Source: Schistocerca nitens | Lineage: Eukaryota; Arthropoda; Insecta; Orthoptera; Acrididae | NCBI RefSeq assembly: GCF_023898315.1 | Contig: NC_064621.1 | Coordinates: 540,413,383-540,477,382, forward strand | Direction: 5' to 3' | Length of the DNA: 64,000 nucleotides | Shown here: piece by piece, positions 34,600 to 46,210 of the stretch | Numbering within the stretch: position 1 is the first letter of the stretch | Layout of the letters: each line of letters opens with the position of its first letter | Notes under the pieces: generated by a model | Seen by the model: only the letters and a program-made list of their open reading frames with translations | The model's database searches: none | What the model was told of the DNA's origin: nothing | Position numbers and translations under genes: made by a program

Positions 34600-35150
34600 C
34601 TCAGAAGACTGTTCCTTACTTGACAGAAGAAAAATTGATGGAAGTAATTAGAAAGTGTAAGGAGGCAGATTCGTACTCCTTGCTTATTAGGACTCTGGGT
34701 GAAGTATACTCCAGTATCCCATCTCTGAGTGCAAGCTTCAGGAAGGAGCATCCAGATTCTCCGATTGATGCTGTGTTAGAGAAAGCACCCAAGAACCTGA
34801 AAAACCTGAAGAAGGAAGATGTGCGTATCATGGAGGGAGACATGGACAAGGATGAGGACAGTACAGAAATGTCTTGTGATGTGGAAGGAGCTGAGTGTCA
34901 GTCAAGTGAGAGCAAGACTAAGAGTGTGAAGGATGAGGTCTGGATAGACTTTGCTTCATTGCGTCGAACTTATGAGGCACTTTTTGCCCTTCCTGTATCG
35001 GCTTTTGAGAGTGCACTGGTGAATGCTCTAGTGTCATTGGCTGGTGACGTGGAACTGGATCTTATGTTTGGTGTACACTCTGATGAAATTTTACATGCCC
35101 TTGTTGTGGTATTTGAAATTCCAGAACTGGGAAAGTCAGAGTTCCTTGAG
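34600..35150 (+). CDS. Ube3a: Ube3a coding exon 4 (conserved region after AZUL)
   Basis: Acceptor TATATTACAG ends at 34599. Two bases complete the split Ala codon, then QKTVPYLTEEKLMEVIRKC, SYSLLIRTLGEVYSSI and SASFRK (human: VTYLTEEKVYEIL, YSPLIRVIGRVFSS, QSFRK). After an acidic low-complexity stretch (about codons 60-105) comes VWIDFASLRRTYEALFALP, SALVNALVSLAGDVELDL, ALVVVFEIPELGKSEFLE (human: SVDIDAIRRVYTRLL, LNALVYLSPNVECDL, LFIIVMENRNLHSPEYLE). The donor is GAG|GTTTGT in phase 0. With exons 1-3 this gives about 339 residues, or 304 counted from MKR. The catalytic HECT domain must be encoded beyond this window. Confidence 0.95.
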
Positions 35151-35414
35151 GTTTGTCTGTTTATAATTTAACACACAAATCAAAAAGAGTAAGAGAGAGA
35201 AAATATGCAGTGATCATTTTAGTTTTCTTGCTGAAGCTGTTTATTCACAGATTTTTGAGTTTGGGATAGAATTAATGTTGTCATGATATATTGTGGCTGT
35301 CTCTTTGACTTTGGTCATATTGTGAAACCAGATGACGACTGGTAGAAATCTGTGCTTGGCGTACAAGAAGAAGACAGTGAGGGGACTTTGCAAAACATCA
35401 TGTAACATGACAAC

Positions 35415-36790
35415 ATTAAGTATCTACATATATACTCCGCTAGCCACCAAGTAGTGTGTGGTGGAGGGCACAATTCGCGCCAAAGTCATATTCCCCCCCC
35501 CCCCCTCCCCCAATCTGTTCCACTCGCAGGTTGCACGAGGGAAAAACGACTGAACGTCTCACTACGAGCTCTAATTTCCCTTATCTTTGAATGGTGATCA
35601 TTGCGCGATTTGAAAGTTGGTGGTGGTAATAATATATGCTCTACATCCTCGGTGAAGATCAGATTTCGGAATTTAGTAAGCAGCCTCTTCTGTTTAGCGC
35701 GTTGTCTATCTACAAGTTTATCCTACTTCAAACTTTCTGTGAGATTCGTAACGCTCTCACCATGGCTAAATGTACCAGTCACGAATCTTGCTGCTAGTCT
35801 TTGGACCGTCTCAATCTCTTGAATGAGAGCCAACTGGGCAGGGTCCCCATACAGATGAACAATACTCTAAGACTGGATGAACTAACATATTGTAAGCAAT
35901 TTCCTTTGTTGAAGGACTGCACTGCTTCAGGATTCTACCAATAAACCGCAATCTGGAGCTCGCCTTGCCCGTTACGTGTATAATCTGATCATTCCATTTG
36001 AGATCATTTTGAATAGTCACACCCAGATACCTGACTGATGTTACTGCTTCCAAATCCTGGGCATTTATTTTGTACTCGTACATTAATGGGGATTTTTGCC
36101 TTGTTATACACAGTAGGTTACACTTACTAGTACTGAGAGATAACTGCCAGTCATTACATCACGCATTTATTTTCTGCAAATCATCATTGATTTGTTCACA
36201 AATTTCGTGTGGTACTATTTTCCTGTAGACTACAGCATCATCGGCAAACAATCTAATGCCACTGTCAGTACTATCAATCAGATTGTTTATGTAAATCATA
36301 AAGGGCAGCAGACCTATTATGCTGCCCTGGGGCACACCTGAAGTTACGCTTGTTTCTGTTGAATTCACCCCATTCAGGACAGACATACTGCTCTCCGTCT
36401 GTTAGAAAACTTCCTATCCAACCACATATGTCATCGGATAGACCGTAAGCGCGCACTTTTTGGAGCAAGCGACAGTGCGGAACTGAGTCGAACAACTTTT
36501 GAAAGTCGAGAAATATGGCATCAACCTGGGAGCCGGTATGTAGAGCCTGTTGTATATCATGCACAAAAAAGGGCCAGCTGTCTCTCGCGTGACCGCTGGT
36601 TTCTGCAGATGAGCTTCTCAGAGTCTAGAAAGGTCATTATGTCTGGACACACAATATGTTCCATGATTCTACAACAAATCAATCTCAGTGAAATTGGTCG
36701 GTAATTATGTGCTCCGCTTTTCTACTCTTTTTATAGAGTGCCATGACCTGGACCTTCTTCCAGTAGTTGCAAACTTGAAAAACTGGGGAA
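35415..36790 (-). mobile_element. CR1-like LINE, RT relic
   Basis: The minus strand reads LDFQKLFDSVPHCRLLQKVRAYGL (about 36440-36510), VTSGVPQGSIIGLLPFMIYINNL (about 36285-36350) and GIRLFADDAVVYRKI (about 36215-36260). It continues with VRYLGVTIQNDLKWNDQI..KASSRLRFIGRILKQCSPSTKEIAYNMLVHPVLEYCSSVWGP (35840-36035). The 3' end near 35420 has a TACATATATA-like tail after the CTCCGCTAGCCACCAAG word. Several frame changes; the endonuclease is missing (5' truncation). Confidence 0.85.
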
Positions 36791-36844
36791 ATATGCAATG
36801 TTGAAGCACATCGTTTTTTATTTTTTTTTTAATTTTTTAATTTA

Positions 36845-36847
<3 letters not shown>

Positions 36848-36889
<42 letters not shown>
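36848..36889. repeat. (GT)n microsatellite
   Basis: About 21 GT units preceded by a T/A-rich low-complexity stretch at 36820-36847. Confidence 0.95.
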
Positions 36890-36890
<1 letters not shown>

Positions 36891-37149
36891 ACTTATTTAT
36901 TTTTCGGAACTGATTCTGAATTACAAATTACAGTATGGAAAGTCGTAGCAGAAAAGTAAGTAAGTAAGTTAGAATATAGGCTAACAACTCACTGCATAGT
37001 GGAGACATGGAGTCATTAGCATGCACATAAAGAAGATTGAAAACTGTATTAGCTTTCAGGCAAATTCTATTTCCTGTTATGATACATGCTTGTGCGCACG
37101 CGCGCGTGCCCCCGTGCCCCCCCCCCGCCCCCTCCCACACACACACACA

Positions 37150-40100
37150 CACATTGTATATTCGAGAGCTGTTAGAGAATCTTTCATGACGATGGAGTCT
37201 CAGTTTTTTGTTGAGCATTTACAGGACAAGTTCGGGGAGGTGGAGGGCTTGTCCAAAATGAGATCTGGGTCAGTCTTGATCAAAACAGTATCCTCTGCCC
37301 AGTCACAGGAGTTACTCGCTTGTGACAACGTGGGGGATGTTTCTGTAACCATCACGCCCCATAAGAACTTAAATATGGTCCAGAGTATCATATTTCACAC
37401 ATACCTTCTTTTGCAGTCTGGCGATGAGGTGCGCGCCAATTTAGAGCAGCGCGCTGTACATTTTGTCTGGCGTGTCCACCGGGGTCTGAAGGTTGCCACC
37501 GGTGCCTTCATCTTGGACTTTGAGGGTGATACTTTGCCCAAGAAGGTCAAGGTGATGGTCTATTGGTGTGATGTAAAGCCCTATATCCCTCCCCTGATAC
37601 GGTGCTTTAAGTGCTGGAAGTTCGGCCATATGTCTTCCCGCTGTATTTCTAGAATCACATACCGAGATTGCGGATGCCCATCACATCCCAGTACTCCATG
37701 TGCCCCGCCTCCCATCTGTGTCAGCTGTGGAGAGCACCATTCACCTTGCTCATCTAACTGCAGGATTCTCCAGAAAGAAAGGAAAATCATGGAGTACTAG
37801 ACCCTTGACTGACTGACCTACACTGAGGCTAAGAGAAAATTTGAACGCCTGCATCCTGTGCATATGACATTGTTTTACGTCGCCGCTACAACAGTCCTGG
37901 CACCATCAGCTCTGCCAAACCAGGTCACCTCTCAGAGCCGGAAGACTACATCTGCCCCGTTGATGGTGGTGGGGGGGGGGGCGCATTTCCATCCCTGTTG
38001 CTCCTGCACCATCTACTTCGGGAGCAACAACCCCCCCCCCCCCCAACCATATGGGATGGCAGCTGGTTGTAGGGCTTCACGCTCATCCTCAGTCCCGGGG
38101 ACTGAGCCAGTGAAGTCCTCCCGGCCAGGGAAACCCAAGGAGCAGTGAGAGAAATCCAAAAAGTAAACCCCCTAAGACTAAGGAAATTGCGGTGGCACCC
38201 ACACCACTGCTACCTACAAGCTCTGCGGCTGAGGATGGGGTGGAGATTTTGGTGTCCACTGAGGACCTAGATCTCACCAGACCCTCAGACACAGTAAATA
38301 TAGACTGCTCAGGCAATAAATCGGTGGCAGCAGGTGACTCTGAGTTATAAACTGCCTCATTGAACGTTCCATGCCTTCCCAGTCTCACAGTGTCATCCTC
38401 CAGTGGAATTGCGGTGGATTTTTCCACCGCCTGGCTGAGCTACAGCAACTGTTAAGCTTTACACCTGCTATCTGCATTGCCCTCCAGGAAACCTGTTCCC
38501 AGCAATGCGGACCCTTGCCCTCCGTGGCTATAAGGGATATTACAGGAACCGTAGCGACTATAATAAAGTGTCAGGTGGAGTTTGCGTTTCTGTCCTAAAC
38601 TTGGTCTGTAGTGAACATGTGCCCCTTCAAACCTCTCTGTCAGATTAAGGACGGCTCAGGAAATAACTGTCTGCAATGTATATCTTCCTGCAGATGGTGC
38701 AGTACCCCTGAATGTATTAGCTGCACTGATTGATCAACTCCCTAAACCTTTCCTACTTCTGGGAGATTTTAACGCCCATAACCCCTTGTGGGGTGGTACC
38801 ATGATTACTGGCCGAGACAGAAATGTCGAAACTTGACTGTCACAATTCGACCTCTGCCTCTTAAATACTGGGGCCGCCACTCGTTTCAATGTGGCTCATG
38901 GTAGTTACTCGGCCATTGATTTGTCAATTTGCAGCCCAGGACTTCTCCCATCTATCCACTGGAGAGCACATGGTAGTGACCATTTCCCCATCTTCCTGTC
39001 ACTGCCCCCACATCAGACACATGGACACCTGCCCAGATGGGCTTTGAACAAGATGGACTGGGGAACTTTCACCTCTGCTGTCATCGCTGAATCTCCCCCA
39101 CACGGTAACATCGATGTGATGGTTGAGCAGGTGACTAGCACAATTGTCTCTGCGGCAGAAAATGCGAACCCTCACTCTGTAGGGTGCCCGAGGCATAAGG
39201 CAGTCCCTTGGTGGTCGCTGGAAGTCGCTGAAGCAATTAAGGAGCGTTGGTGAGCTGTACTGTGGCATAAGCGGCACCCTTCCCTGGAGTACCTCATAGC
39301 CTTTAAGCGGCTCCATGCCCGTGTTCACTACCTTATCAAACAACGGAAGAAGGAGTGTTGGGAGAGTTAAGTCTCCACCATTGGGGGCAAAGATCAAACG
39401 TCTTTTCGGGTACCAGGCCCCAACAGCTGTCACCGGTGTTACCATAAATGGCGAGTTATGTACTGACATAAGTGATTGCCGAGCACTTTGCTCGAGCCTC
39501 TGCGTCAGAGAATTACCCCCCAGCCTTTCACACACTCAAACAGTGGCTGGAAGGGAACATTCTCTCATTCACTACACGCTGCAGTGAATCCTGTAACGCC
39601 CTATTTACAGAGTGGGAACTCCTCAGTGCCCTTGCACTTTGCCCCGACACAGCTCCTGGTCCTGATCGCGTACACAGCCAGATGATTAAACATCTCTCAT
39701 CTGACTACAAGCAACACCTACTCGTCATCTTCAACTGGCTCTGGTGCGATGGCATCTTTCCATCGCAATGGCGGGAGAGAACCTTCATTCCGGTGCTCAA
39801 ACACGGTAAAAACCCGCTTTATGTGGATAGCTATCGGCCCGTCAGCCTCACAAATGTTCTTTGTAAGCCGCTGGAATGTATGGTATGTAGGCACTTGGGT
39901 TAGGTCCTGGAGTCACGTGGCTTGCTGGCTCCACGTCAGGGCGGCTTCTGCCAGAGTCGCTCTACCACTGATAATCTTGTGTCCATCAAGTCTGCCATCC
40001 GAATAGCCTTTTCCAGATGGCAACACCTGATTGCCATCTTTTTTGACTTACATAAAGCATACGACACAACTTGGCAACATAATATCCTTGCCAGATTGTA

Positions 40101-42293
40101 TGAGTGGGGCCTCCTTGGACCACTCCCGATTTTTATCCGAAACTTACTTTTGCTCCATACCTTCCATGTCCAAGTTGGTGACTCCCATAGTTCCATCCGT
40201 ATCCAGGAGAATGGAATCCCACAGGGCTCCGTATTGAGTGTGTCTCTATTTTTAGTGGCCATTAACGATCTAGCAGCAGCTGTCGGGCCCTCCATCTCAC
40301 CTTCTCTGTATGCAGACGACTTCTGCATTTCATACTGGTGCTCCAGTACTGTTGTTGCTGAGTGGTGCCTCCAGGGAGCCATCCACAAGGTGCAGTCATG
40401 GGCTCTAGCCCACAGGTTCCAGTTTTCAGCCACAAAGTCATGTGTCATGCACTTCTGTTGGCGGCGTACCGTTCATCCGGAACCCGCGGTTTACCTTAAT
40501 GACGATCCACTCACTGTAGTGGAGACATACCAGTTCCTAGGACTGGTTTTTGACGCTTGATTGACTTGGCTCCCTCATCTTCGTCAGCTTAAGCAGAAGT
40601 GCTGGCAGCACCTCAATGCCCTCCATTGCCTGAGCAACACCAATTGGGGTGCAGATCTCTGTACGCTGCTGCAACTCTACAGAGCCCTTGTCCAGTCCCG
40701 AATTGACTATGGGGGTGTGGTTTATGGTTCGCCAGCACCTTCAGCATTGCATTTACTCGACCCTGTGCACCACTGTGGGGTTCGATTAGCGACAGGAGCT
40801 TTTAGGATGAGTCCGGTGACCAGCGCACTGGTCGAGGCTGGTCTCCCTCCGCCGCATATCAGATGTGTGCAACTGCTCACCAGTTGTGCAGCACACATTC
40901 ATAGTTTCTCTGAGCATCCGAATTACCGTCTCCTTTTCCCGCCCGTGGCAGTCCATCTCCCGCATTGGTGGCCCAGATCGGGGCTAACGATTGCGGTTCG
41001 CGTGCGGGCCCTTCTCTCCGAACCAGAGTCCTTCCCTTTATCACCTTACTTGCGGTCCGTTCATGTATGACTCCATGGTGTACACCTCGGCCGCAGTGTC
41101 GTCTGGACCTTTTGCATGGCCCTAAGGACTCGTTAACCCGCCGCTCTCCGCTGTCACTTCCTCTCGATTCTTGACGTGTTTCAGGGCTCTGAAGTGGTTT
41201 ACACCGACTGCTCAATTACTGATGGTCACATAGGCTTCGCATACGTTCATGGTGGACATATTGAGCAGCACTCCTTGCCAGTTGGCTGCAGTGTTTTCAC
41301 TGCAGAGCTGGCGGCCATATCTCTGTGTACTGATTCTCCTGTGTACTGATTCATTGAGCGGCCTACAAGCTATTGACCAATGCTATCGTCACCACCCTAT
41401 GGTAGTGTCCATTCAGGAGTCCATCTATGCCCTGGAATAGTCCCGCCGTTCTGTGGTGTTTGTGTGGATCCCAGGACACATCAGAATCCCCGGCAACGAA
41501 TTTGCCGACAGGCTGGCCAAACAGGCAACGCGGTAACCGCTTCCGGAGATAGGCATCTCCGAAGCTGACCTGCATTCTGCCTTACCCCTCAGGGTTTTCC
41601 AGCTTTGGGAGACGGAATGGCATAACAGCACGCACAACAAACTGCATGTCATTAAGGAGACTATGAATGTGTGGAAGTCTTCCATGCAGGCCTCTCGTAG
41701 GGAATCAGTTGTCCTCTGCCAGCTCTGCATTGGCCATATGTGGCTAACGCATGGTTACCTACTCTGTCGCAAGGACCCACCTCAGTGCTGCTGTGGCTTC
41801 CAAATGACAGTCATCCACCTCTTGCTGGACTGCCCACTTTCAGCCGCTCTGCGGCAGACTTTTAACTTTCCCAGCACCCTGCCTTCGGTGTTGACAATGC
41901 CTCCTCAGCAGCTTTAGTTTTACGTTTTATCTGTGAGAATGGGTTTTATACTTCTATGTAGGTTTTAGCGCATGTCCTTTGTCCCTCTGTGTCCTCCAGC
42001 CTTGCAGAGTGGCTGGCTTTCCCTTTTTATTCTCGTGGTTGGCCAGCCACTGTAATCTGCGTGCATGTTTTGCTCTCTTCTGTTTCTAGTGTCTCTCTGT
42101 TTTCGTGTCCTCTTTTGTTCCTTTTAGTGTTTGTTGCCTTCCCTTCGTCTTTGTGGCTTTCCCTTTCTTTCCGTTTTGTGTTATATGTTTTGTCCGTTTT
42201 ATTGTCACACTTGTGGCATTGTTTTATTAGGAACAAGGGACTGATGACCTCGTTGTTTGGTCGCTTCTCCCACCTTTAAACCAACGAACCAAA
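37150..42293 (+). mobile_element. I/Jockey-type LINE copy B2 (ORF1, EN, RT, RNase H; decayed)
   Basis: The most complete member of family B here. ORF1 is at 37186-37800. ORF2 is in pieces: endonuclease start ILQWNCGGFFHRLAELQQLL (near 38396), LLGDFNAHNPLWGG (near 38756), RT with RPVSLTNVLCKPLE (near 39835), RQGGFCQSRSTTDNL (near 39930), FFDLHKAYDTTWQHNIL (near 40040), IPQGSVLSVSLFLVAINDLAA (near 40216), SLYADDFCISYW (near 40305). RNase H remnants follow at 41190-41520 (VFTAELAAI, VWIPGHIRIPGNEFADRLAKQAT-like). The 3' end near 42293 has the ACCAACGAACC repeat-like terminus. ORF2 contains multiple stops and frame changes. Confidence 0.88.
37186..37800 (+). CDS. LINE B2 ORF1 protein with CCHC zinc knuckles
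   Basis: An uninterrupted frame of about 204 codons starts at MTMESQFFVEHLQDKFGEVE. An RNA-binding-like N-terminal half precedes cysteine-rich knuckles: CFKCWKFGHMSSRC (near 37604), then CPSHPSTPCAPPPICVSC and HHSPCSSNC (37670-37760). This layout is typical of ORF1 of I/Jockey-type LINEs, a nucleic-acid chaperone that binds the element RNA. It is followed by the decayed ORF2 endonuclease. It is the only ORF of this element still open and is not a host gene. Confidence 0.8.
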   Translation: MTMESQFFVEHLQDKFGEVEGLSKMRSGSVLIKTVSSAQSQELLACDNVGDVSVTITPHKNLNMVQSIIFHTYLLLQSGDEVRANLEQRAVHFVWRVHRGLKVATGAFILDFEGDTLPKKVKVMVYWCDVKPYIPPLIRCFKCWKFGHMSSRCISRITYRDCGCPSHPSTPCAPPPICVSCGEHHSPCSSNCRILQKERKIMEY

Positions 42294-42299
42294 CAGTCT

Positions 42300-42530
42300 A
42301 CCACCTGCTTTACCCATGACTTAACCGATGTGATCATTCCGTTTCATATCCTTGCAAAGTGTTAGACCCAGTTACTGGTATTTACAATTTCCTGCCTTGT
42401 ATCTGTTACTGATTTTGCACTAGAATGTAAAACTCCATTCTGAACCGTAGTCCGTATGAAAATTTACCTGTAGTATTCCAATTGTGAATTGCAGAGTTGA
42501 TTATAAATTTACTCCTGTTTCACCCACAGA
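42300..42530 (-). mobile_element. CR1-like LINE fragment, reverse orientation
   Basis: The minus strand carries the post-catalytic region of CR1-like RT (L.V...KYLGV...D.KWN-type words near 42330-42400). It resembles the fragment at 6300-6420. It abuts the 3' end of LINE B2, so B2 may have inserted into it. Confidence 0.5.
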
Positions 42531-42679
42531 TCACAAATACCACTAGGGAGTGGATATATACACTATTGTTTGGAAAAAGTGAAATGAAATGCCAAGGCTG
42601 GGAGATTTGTTCTCAGTGAAGTCATGCCACTGATTAGGGACAAACACTGCACAAATGGTTAGCATTACAGACTTGTACA

Positions 42680-43570
42680 TGCACTGTGAGTGTGGAAATT
42701 CAGTACAGAGTAGCACCACCACATACTGCAATTAGAGCCACTAGACAGCATGGCATGGAATAAATGGCACCTGAATATGCCACTGAAGAATACACTGCCA
42801 TGCTGTTGGAAGGCGTGTCCACAAAGCATCAGTTGTTGCTGCAGGAGGACCTTGACATACAAGTTGCCGACCAGCCAAATTCCAGGTCGTTCGATGGGTG
42901 ACACACAAGGCAGAAAGGCACACCAGGGAAGCAGTAGTACCCATCGAAGGAGGCTTGCACATTCCTTGCTACATTGGGTCGGTGTTGTTCTGCTGAAATA
43001 TACCAAGTAGAACGTTCTGCAGTAGGAACAACTCCTTGGGCTGTACAACCTCCCTAATGTAGCGGTAGCTGTTCAGATTACCCCTGAGACATAAGATGCA
43101 AGACTGTGTGTTACAGGCGGTGATGCTACAAACCATCACACTTGACATTTGTACTCTATGCCAGTGAACAATAAAGTCTGCCCGATTTTGTTCACAGTGG
43201 CAGCATTGAAGTCATATTCAGTCATCACTGTAGGACAGGTTGAAAAAGCAGGTCTTGTCCGAAAACACTAAATTTTGCCAGTGTCTGTGTTCATGTGCCC
43301 ATATCAGTCTGCAGTGTTGGTAGGATCTAGTCAGTGGAAGTCAACACAAATGAATGCATGCATGCCACCAGTCCAGCCCACAAAAGACGGTGTCTGTCTA
43401 CACAGACTTGTCCACACCTGTTGAGGTGCTCCAATGTTATGTCAACACTGTGAATGAAGCTGTTCTGTCTGTTATGACCAATCAAACAAGATGGCTGTTA
43501 TCTCACGCTGTGGTCACATTGTGTTGGCCAGTACCCTGTCATTACTGTGTATGACCCTCTTCTCTCCATT
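42680..43570 (-). mobile_element. Tc1-type DNA transposon relic
   Basis: The minus strand shows transposase blocks in shifted frames: WAHEHRHWQNLVFSDKTCFFNLSYSDD (43230-43310), then FQQNN near 42985. Next come HRTTWNLAGRQLVCQGPPAATTDALWTRLPTAWQCILQWHIQ (42770-42900) and a short C-terminal tail. They match Tc1 transposases of the VLFSDESRF / FQQDNARPH / WD.LGRRLVRQGPPATTLDALW type. Catalytic residues are eroded and stops are present. Confidence 0.78.
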
Positions 43571-43609
43571 GGTTCCATGTCTGGCATTCTGTGTAAGCAG
43601 AAGTCCTGT

Positions 43610-44000
43610 GGGTGTTTGCAGATGCTGCTGTGGTATATGGGAAGCTGTCATCTTTGAGTGACTGTAGGAGAATATAAAATGACTTAGACAAAATTTCTAG
43701 TTGGCGTGACAAACTGCAGCTAACTCTAAATGTATAAAAATGTTAGTTAATGCAGAGCCGTGCGGTTCTAGGTGCTACAGTCTGGAACCGCGTGACCGCT
43801 ACGGTCGCAGGTTCGAATCCTGCCTCGGGCATGGATGTGTGTGTTGTCCTTAGGTTAGTTAGGTTTAAGTAGTTCTAAGTTCTAGGGGACTGATGACCAC
43901 AGCATTTAAGTCTCATAGTGCTCAGAGCCATTTGAACCATTTTTAGTTAATGCAGATGAGTAGTAAAAACAAACCCATAATGTTAGAGGTTTTGTATGTC
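43610..44000 (+). mobile_element. CR1-like LINE fragment carrying a SINE
   Basis: Reads FADAAVVYGKLSSLSDC..NDLDKISSWRDKLQLTLNV around 43616-43735 and resumes as LMQMSSKNKPIM near 43945-43980 after the SINE. The first aspartate pair of FADD has become FADA. Confidence 0.75.
43757..43942 (+). mobile_element. tRNA-derived SINE, third copy
   Basis: Forward orientation: head GTGCGGTTCTAGG near 43760, B box GGTTCGAATCC at 43810-43820, end AGCCATTTGAACCATTTT. A 14-bp target-site duplication TTAGTTAATGCAGA lies at 43743-43756 and 43943-43956. Confidence 0.93.
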
Positions 44001-45248
44001 CATTCTTCTGATTGAAGGTTTGAGACTTGTGTAATAAAATGGAACACATAGTCGTCCTTATTTATTATGTGGCTGCCAGTTCGTTGTTTCAGTACATCGT
44101 CTTCAGGCCTCAACTAAAGCTGAGAGGGTTAACTCTAATTGAATAAACAATTCAATCAAGTGTTTGTAGACATTTGAAACATTCACCTCAGGATCACCAC
44201 AAACCAGATGAAGTTCACGCCAGCCTTTTGCAAACAGGTTGCTGCTCTAGTATGTCCCAATGGCACCCTTTTACCTGACTTGCCTAAAAACAGCTGGACC
44301 TCGCATACGTCCATGTCAGTCTAGAAAACTAAAGTCAGGCATTTCTTGACCCGTTCCCTTTGGCAGAGATACAGCTCTGCTGTTGGTATTCACACACATA
44401 TTTTCCCAGCTTCAGTCTGTCCCATCCCACTTGGCGGTGGTGGCGGCAGTGGCAGCGGCGGTGGTGGATGGTGTAACACTGAACGGTGCCAGTGGGAAGA
44501 GCCCATGATCGGAATAGATGGTAGCAGGGTGGACTTTCCCTCGTGAAATGTTTTAAATTACACCAGAACAGTGGCCTTTCTAATCCAGCTGTTTCTTCAG
44601 ACAGGAATCAGAACTCCAATGTGGACAGCTACAACCATACTTCTTTCCATAAGCTGGCTACCCCTTGGGAAGAGGGACAAGCCAGATATCTAGGAGTGAA
44701 ACAAGTTATACAATACTTAGTATGTAGCCTGACTGATGGGGAATTGTTTCATTGCGACAAAGCCATTGTTGTTTGTGGAAGAGAAGTTGAGCGATTAGGA
44801 AAAATTTGCAGTGGGTTGCAATTGATTAAAACCTCTTCTGCTGCACAGTATACAGCTCTTCATGCATGTGAACATGTGTGTGACCTACCAGTGGCCATTG
44901 TCACACACAAGACTTTGAATACAACAAAAGAAATCACCTTCCACTGAGACCTTATGCTCCAAACAGACGAGCAGCTACGAGCCAATTTTGAGTTTGAGGC
45001 ATACATTTTGTCAGATGCACCCGAAAAGCTCCCAGTGGTAATATAATTGATACAGACACCTTTATCATAACCTTTGAGAGGAATATCCTCATGATGTAGA
45101 AGTGTAACATGAAACTTTAGGTCCCACCACCTATGAGGTGCTTTTGATGCTTGGACGTTGGTCGTATGTTGTCCCGCTGCACAACAGACCCAAATTTTAA
45201 TAACTTTGGACAATGACTCCATGAAGGTAGCCATAGTGAACAATGGCC

Positions 45249-45249
<1 letters not shown>

Positions 45250-45303
<54 letters not shown>
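45250..45303. repeat. (TG)n microsatellite
   Basis: About 27 uninterrupted TG units within LINE B4. Confidence 0.95.
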
Positions 45304-45304
<1 letters not shown>

Positions 45305-45508
45305 AGTTGCACTCACCACCGCCCTCCACATTCACTGGTTTGTTCAGCCTTCAAGAAAGAAAAGAAAATACAGGAATATAAATCTAGTGCCCACTTGACA
45401 TATAATGAAGCACGTAAAATTATGATTGATTGTATGACTGACTAAATCTCTTGATACAGTGTTCAATTTCTTCGAAATCACTTGCCCCCCCGCCCCCTCC
45501 CCGTCCCT

Positions 45509-45509
<1 letters not shown>

Positions 45510-45568
<59 letters not shown>

Positions 45569-45569
45569 A
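45510..45569. repeat. (CA)n microsatellite
   Basis: About 29 CA units, 206 bp after the TG tract and complementary to it, so the two could pair as a hairpin. Confidence 0.95.
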
Positions 45570-45907
45570 CATCTTTTGTGGTTCCTTTGGTATTGTCTTC
45601 AGTTCAGGAACGCAGCCAAAGGAGCAGCTTCCTTCTCAGATGTCTACTGGTGACAGGGCTCCCTCTCGAGACCGTTCTTCCCAGAAAACCACAGATCAAA
45701 GGCCCAACACCAGCTGATGACTGGCTGCCCGCTCTTCCTCCATAGGCCCTCACAAAAATCTCAGCTACCAAATGCTGTGGAGGAGGAGAATTAGGACAAG
45801 GCTACTGTGGTGACCTTGGAGTTGCCAGATCCCCCTATGCCATTGGATTCTGAACCAGTGCTCATTGATGTGGTTCACTGCCATCAGTGACAGGCATGAT
45901 CAGTCCT

Positions 45908-46210
45908 GAAACTTCCTGGCAGATTAAAACTGTGTGCCGGACCAAGACTCGAACTTGGGACCTTTGCCTTTCGTGGGCAAGTGCTCTACCGGCTGAGTCA
46001 CCCTAGCACGACTCACGCCCCATCCTCACAGCTTTAATTCCGCCAGTACCTCGTCTCCTACCTTCCATACTTCACAGAAGCTCTCCTGCGAACCACTTGC
46101 CCGCGAAAGGCAAAGGTCCCGAGTTCGAGTCTCGGTCCAGCACACAGTTTTAATCTGCCAGGAAGTTTCATATGAGCGCACACTCTGCTGTAGAGTGAAA
46201 ATTTCATTCT
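45908..46210. mobile_element. 303-bp palindromic tRNA-like element with 12-bp TSD
   Basis: The left half carries a tRNA-like unit on the minus strand: A-box-like GACTCAGCCGGTAGAGCAC near 45990-46008, B-box-like AAGTTCGAGTC near 45948. The right half carries the tRNA-like 3' half on the + strand (TTGCCCGCGAAAGGCAA, then GAGTTCGAGTC near 46123). The outer ends also pair (AAACTTCCTGGCAGATTAAAA with its reverse complement near 46148-46168). The duplication ATGATCAGTCCT lies at 45896-45907 and 46211-46222. It is a short mobile element derived from two head-to-head tRNA-like sequences. Confidence 0.88.

Noticed and set aside
34600-34619. Independent gene starting at the TTG or first Met of the 34620-35171 frame
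   Set aside because: An acceptor precedes it, the phase matches the exon ending at 10999, and the protein continues UBE3A colinearly.
37186-37800. Host CCHC zinc-finger gene
   Set aside because: Its relatives at 26226-26440 and 44795-44925 each precede a LINE endonuclease; it is LINE ORF1.
42236-42245. CTGATGA-type core as a further hammerhead in the LINE B 3' end (also 43890 in the SINE)
   Set aside because: No stem II and no GAAA follow at the right distance.
45250-45569. CRISPR-like regular repeat array
   Set aside because: Simple dinucleotide tracts without spacers, in an insect genome.
45930-46135. One or two functional tRNA genes
   Set aside because: Both tRNA-like units sit in a mobile element with a target-site duplication, and the right-hand unit lacks a normal 5' half.
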